From: Candidatus Zhuqueibacterota bacterium RBG_16_48_16
Lineage (GTDB): Bacteria > Zhuqueibacterota > Zhuqueibacteria > Residuimicrobiales > Sediminimicrobiaceae
Direction: 5' to 3'
Assembly (NCBI GenBank): GCA_001771235.1
Contig: METF01000287.1
Coordinates: 1,578 to 9,363, forward strand
DNA: 7,786 bases
The notes under the pieces were generated by a model, which saw only the letters and a list, made by a program, of their open reading frames with translations, searched no databases and was not told the DNA's origin. The translations under genes and the position numbers were made by a program. Shown piece by piece: positions 4,607-7,786 of the stretch; position 1 is the stretch's first letter, and each line of letters starts with the position of its first letter.

Positions 4607-4682
4607 AAACCACGAATGACACGAACTTGACGAATTCTATTTTTTATATTTCCAATAAAATCTATTCGTGAAATCATGGTTT
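4607..4682. repeat. palindromic repeat of AACCACGAA type
   Basis: AAACCACGAATGACACGAA (4607-4625) and TTCGTGAAATCATGGTTT (4665-4682) are imperfect inverse complements, about 15 matches over 19 positions. The AT-rich interior holds no gene. It resembles a widespread interspersed repeat with ACCACGAAG...CTTCGTGGT ends. It lies between the MITE-like element and the promoter region of the next gene. Confidence 0.55.
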
Positions 4683-4695
4683 CTTCCTTGTTAGA

Positions 4696-4722
4696 TTGAA
4701 CACAAAGATCAAATATTAGAAT
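4696..4722 (+). promoter_or_regulatory. weak candidate promoter of the CNB gene
   Basis: TTGAAC (4696-4701) and TAGAAT (4717-4722) are reasonable hexamers but are only 15 nt apart. If used, transcription would start almost at ATG 4728, giving a leaderless message, which would agree with the lack of a ribosome site there. Confidence 0.3.
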
Positions 4723-4727
4723 GCAAG

Positions 4728-5234
4728 ATGACACTTAGAAACCAATTGAAAAATTTTCCCCTCTTTTTCGGACTGACGCTGCCCCAGTTGGACATGCTGG
4801 AGCAGATCGTTCACGAAAAGTCCTACCATGCGAATGAATTGATCACCCGCGAAGGTGATGCGGGAGACGAGCTTTTTCTGTTGCTCAAAGGCAAGGTGGA
4901 AATTAGCAAAAGCCTGACGTTGCTGGTCGGCCGCGGCGACCTGGATACGCGGGAAAAATCGCTGACGCAGTTGAAGGCGGAGGATGCCGTCTATTTTGGC
5001 GAAATGGCTATTTTGCAGGAACAGCGTGTGCGGTCGGCGACGACAAAGACTGTGGAAGATTGCATCGTCGGCATCATCAAGAAGGATGATTTGTTGGCTC
5101 TTTTTGAAAAGGACCCGGACTTCGGTTACAAGGTGATCAGGAATATTGCCCAAACGCTGGCGGAACGGCTTGAAAAAGCAAACCAGGACATACTCAAACT
5201 TACTACGGCATTTAGTCTGGCGCTTCAGGGTTAG
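4728..5234 (+). CDS. stand-alone cyclic-nucleotide-binding (CNB) domain protein
   Basis: A 168-aa cytoplasmic protein with one CAP/CRP-type effector-binding domain. FFGLTLPQLDMLEQIVHEKS (13-32) is the N-terminal helical lead-in, then comes the beta-roll (ITREGDAGDELFLLLKGKVEI, about 39-59) and the phosphate-binding cassette FGEMAILQEQ...RSATT (90-106) with Glu92 and Arg102 at the positions that hold ribose and cyclic phosphate in CAP. The C-terminus is one helix (about 135-160). There is no winged-helix DNA-binding domain, so it is not a CRP-type transcription factor but probably a ligand sensor acting on another protein. ATG 4728 is chosen because an in-frame stop (4692-4694) precedes it and no other standard start lies between; no ribosome site is visible. 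valS begins 23 nt after its stop, suggesting co-transcription. Confidence 0.88.
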   Translation: MTLRNQLKNFPLFFGLTLPQLDMLEQIVHEKSYHANELITREGDAGDELFLLLKGKVEISKSLTLLVGRGDLDTREKSLTQLKAEDAVYFGEMAILQEQRVRSATTKTVEDCIVGIIKKDDLLALFEKDPDFGYKVIRNIAQTLAERLEKANQDILKLTTAFSLALQG

Positions 5235-5257
5235 CAGATAGAGGATGACAGGAATTT

Positions 5258-7786
5258 ATGAGCTACGGAGAATTGGAAAAAGTTTACGACCCGACCAAAG
5301 TTGAAAACAAGTGGTATGCGTTCTGGGAAGAGAACGGGCTGTTCCATGCGGATAACACCAGCCCGAAAGAGCCTTTCACCATCATGATCCCGCCGCCCAA
5401 CGTCACCGGCATGTTAACTATCGGCCACATCCTGAATAACACAGTTCAGGATTTGTTGATCCGTTGGAAAAAGATGCAGGGCTATGAGACCTTGTGGCTG
5501 CCCGGCACCGACCACGCCGGGATCGCCACGCAAAACCGGGTGGAATCCGCTTTGCGAAGTGAGGGCCTCGACCGGCACGCGCTGGGGCGTGAAAAGTTTC
5601 TCGAGCGCGTCTGGGCATGGCGCAAGGAATATGGCGGAATCATTCTGAAACAATTGCGGAAACTGGGCTCGGCTTGTGACTGGCAGCGGGAGCGATTTAC
5701 CATGGATGAAGGATTGAGCCGGGCCGTGCAGGAAGTCTTTGTCCGGCTTTATGAAAAAGGCTGGCTCTATAGAGGTCAAAGGCTGATCAACTGGTGTCCG
5801 CAATGCCGGACGGCGCTGGCTGACGAAGAGGTTTCCTACGAAGAGCAGCAGGGCCATTACTGGAGCATCGCCTACCCGTTAAAGGATGGCTCCGGCGAGA
5901 TCGTCGTCGCCACGACGCGACCGGAGACTATGCTCGGCGATACGGCCGTTGCCGTTCATCCGCAGGACCATCGCTACAAAAGCCATATCGGCAAAAGCGT
6001 TTTGCTGCCACTGATGAACAGGGAAATTCCGATCATTGCGGACGAGCATGCCGATCCGGAAAAAGGCAGCGGTGCGGTCAAGATCACACCGGCCCACGAT
6101 TTTGATGATTTTGAAGTCGGGTTGCGCCATCGACTGGAGCAGATTCCGGTCATTGCTGCCGACGGCACCATGAATGAAAATGCCGGCGCATACGCAGGGC
6201 TGGATCGCTTTGAAGCGAGAGAACGCATTGTATCCGACCTGGAAAAATTGGGACTGCTGCGCGGCGTGGAGGACCGTATCGTGCCCATGCCACGCTGCTA
6301 CCGGTCAGACGATATTATCGAGCCATACCTGTCCAGCCAATGGTTTGTTAAAATGAAGCCGCTCGCCGAACCGGCGATTCAGGCCGTCCGTTCCGGCAGG
6401 ATTCGCTTCTATCCCAAGCACTGGGAAGAAACCTACTTTCACTGGATGGAGAACATCAGGGACTGGTGCATCAGCCGGCAGATCTGGTGGGGCCACCGGA
6501 TTCCGGTCTGGTACTGCGAATGCGGCGAAATCATCGTGGCGCGGCAGGAGCCGGAAACGTGCCCGGACTGCGGCAGCGCAAACCTGCGCCAGGATGAAGA
6601 CGTTCTGGACACCTGGTTCTCGTCCTGGCTGTGGCCGTTTTCCACCCTCGGCTGGCCTGACGAGACCCCGGACTTGAAAAAATTCTTCCCCGGCAACACG
6701 CTGGCCACCGGCCCCGACATCATCTTTTTCTGGGTGGCCAGGATGATCATGGCCTCGCTGGAGTTCATGGGCGATGTGCCTTTTGCGGATGTTTATTTCA
6801 ACGGCATGATCCGCGACAAGGACAATCGCAAAATGTCCAAGTCACTGGGCAACTCTCCCGATCCGTTGTGGCTGATCGAAGGCGCCGACGCCGCTGTGCT
6901 TGGCGAGTTTGCCAGGAACAATCCCAGCTATAAGAACGGTATTCCCGCTTACGGCGCCGATGCCGTGCGAATGACCATGGTTTACCTGACGCCTCTTGGC
7001 GGCGATATACGGTTCGATCATACGATGGTCGAGCTGGGCCAGAAATTCAGCAACAAGCTGTGGAATGCTGCCCGCTTCGTTCTGATGAACCTGGATGAGC
7101 GGCAGGCGATCCCGGCTTTGGGCGACATCGAGCCGACAGATATGGAGCTGGCCGATCGCTGGATTCTCAGCCGTCTGAACCGGATGCTCGATGAGGTCGA
7201 TGCTTATTTGACGGAATTCCGGCTGAATGACGCCACGCACGCCATTTACAGTTTTGTATGGGACGAATTCTGCGACTGGTACATCGAGCTGGCCAAGACC
7301 CGGCTTTACAACGGTCGGGATGTCCGCGGCCAACACATTGCCCGGGCGATTTCGGTCCATGTTCTTGATATCATTCTGCGCGCGCTGCATCCGTTTATGC
7401 CCTTTATCACCGAAGAAATCTGGCAGGCGCTGCCAAAGATCGGCAACATGGAAAAGCCGAAATCCATTATGCTGGCCGCTTACCCGCGCAGCGAGACGGG
7501 ATTCATCGACAAAAATATTGACAAGAAAATGCTGCTGATACAACAGGTCGTGGGTGTGCTGCGCAACATTCGCGGTGAGATGAACGTGCCGCCTGGTAAG
7601 GAGGCCGAGCTGGTCGTCAACAGCAGCGATGAGCAAAAGCTGGCTGTCATCCGCGCCAATGAGATCTATGTGACGCAACTGGCGCGGCTCTCCTCTATCC
7701 GCTACGGCGAGAAACGGCCCGAAGCAGCGGCCAGCGCCGTTATGGACGGCGTCGAGCTGTTTATGCCTTTGGCCGATCTGATCGAC
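5258..7786 (+). CDS. valS: valyl-tRNA synthetase (3' end outside the window)
   Basis: Class I aminoacyl-tRNA synthetase that charges tRNA-Val and edits mischarged threonine. 843 codons are present without interruption. PPPNVTG (47-53) leads into the HIGH-box, which reads T54-I-G-H57. Zinc-type cysteines occur as C180-PQ-C183 and as C420/C422 with C435/C438. The CP1 editing domain begins near ATTRPETMLGDTAV (218 on). The WCISRQIWWGHRIPVW segment is normal and KMSKS is canonical (525-529). After LGNSPDP there are 28 residues before YGAD, where about 6 are usual. The helical anticodon-binding domain follows, and the end (NIRGEMNVPPGK, then LARL...GVELFMPLADLID) reaches the link to the C-terminal coiled-coil arm, which is cut off. 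ATG 5258 has AGGA (5249-5252) 5 nt upstream. Confidence 0.97.
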   Translation, partial: MSYGELEKVYDPTKVENKWYAFWEENGLFHADNTSPKEPFTIMIPPPNVTGMLTIGHILNNTVQDLLIRWKKMQGYETLWLPGTDHAGIATQNRVESALRSEGLDRHALGREKFLERVWAWRKEYGGIILKQLRKLGSACDWQRERFTMDEGLSRAVQEVFVRLYEKGWLYRGQRLINWCPQCRTALADEEVSYEEQQGHYWSIAYPLKDGSGEIVVATTRPETMLGDTAVAVHPQDHRYKSHIGKSVLLPLMNREIPIIADEHADPEKGSGAVKITPAHDFDDFEVGLRHRLEQIPVIAADGTMNENAGAYAGLDRFEARERIVSDLEKLGLLRGVEDRIVPMPRCYRSDDIIEPYLSSQWFVKMKPLAEPAIQAVRSGRIRFYPKHWEETYFHWMENIRDWCISRQIWWGHRIPVWYCECGEIIVARQEPETCPDCGSANLRQDEDVLDTWFSSWLWPFSTLGWPDETPDLKKFFPGNTLATGPDIIFFWVARMIMASLEFMGDVPFADVYFNGMIRDKDNRKMSKSLGNSPDPLWLIEGADAAVLGEFARNNPSYKNGIPAYGADAVRMTMVYLTPLGGDIRFDHTMVELGQKFSNKLWNAARFVLMNLDERQAIPALGDIEPTDMELADRWILSRLNRMLDEVDAYLTEFRLNDATHAIYSFVWDEFCDWYIELAKTRLYNGRDVRGQHIARAISVHVLDIILRALHPFMPFITEEIWQALPKIGNMEKPKSIMLAAYPRSETGFIDKNIDKKMLLIQQVVGVLRNIRGEMNVPPGKEAELVVNSSDEQKLAVIRANEIYVTQLARLSSIRYGEKRPEAAASAVMDGVELFMPLADLID

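Noticed and set aside
6842..7678. Long minus-strand ORF opposite valS
   Set aside because: It is antisense to a complete, well-conserved ValRS frame and has no recognisable domain; long antisense frames are common opposite GC-rich genes.

Overview
The window looks like chromosomal DNA of an uncultured or little-studied bacterium, probably in or near the FCB superphylum (Bacteroidetes/Chlorobi/Calditrichaeota-like lineages). Three signs point there: a DksA/TraR-family protein whose zinc-finger cysteines are mostly replaced in the way seen in Bacteroidetes-type homologues; promoter candidates whose -10 region also fits the Bacteroidetes TAnnTTTG element; and a bacterial ValRS with an LGNSPDP sequence after KMSKS. 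This placement is an inference. All convincing genes lie on the + strand.

Layout. (1) 1-85: 3' end of an upstream gene whose frame cannot be decided. (2) 254-688: DksA/TraR-family regulator, then about 500 bp of non-coding DNA with a hairpin, a nested palindromic repeat (796-967) and a strong intrinsic terminator (1005-1036). (3) 1193-1816: lexA, with a clear promoter and a GAAC-N4-GTTC operator over the likely transcription start, so autoregulation is expected. (4) About 280 bp of repeat-rich spacer, then two unrecognised small genes (2097-2498, 133 aa; 2552-2800, 82 aa) that form a short operon ending at a strong terminator (2864-2892). The 82-aa protein ends in QADLF, a canonical beta-sliding-clamp-binding pentapeptide; with lexA next door this is the most interesting lead here. 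(5) A CCAGTAACCAG-type palindromic repeat (2956-3071), then a 2TM potassium channel with a cytoplasmic RCK/TrkA domain (3237-4412) whose own promoter lies inside the longest possible reading frame. (6) A 106-bp MITE-like element that overlaps the channel stop codon (4409-4514) and a further palindromic repeat (4607-4682). (7) A stand-alone cyclic-nucleotide-binding-domain protein (4728-5234) followed after 23 bp by valS (5258 to the window edge, cut off at the 3' end).

The genes fall into three functional groups: stress transcription control (DksA-like, LexA and perhaps the clamp-motif pair), ion transport with possible nucleotide signalling (channel, CNB protein), and translation (valS). Five different palindromic repeat families sit in the spacers and none interrupts a reading frame. 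No CRISPR array, rRNA, convincing tRNA or transposase gene is present.
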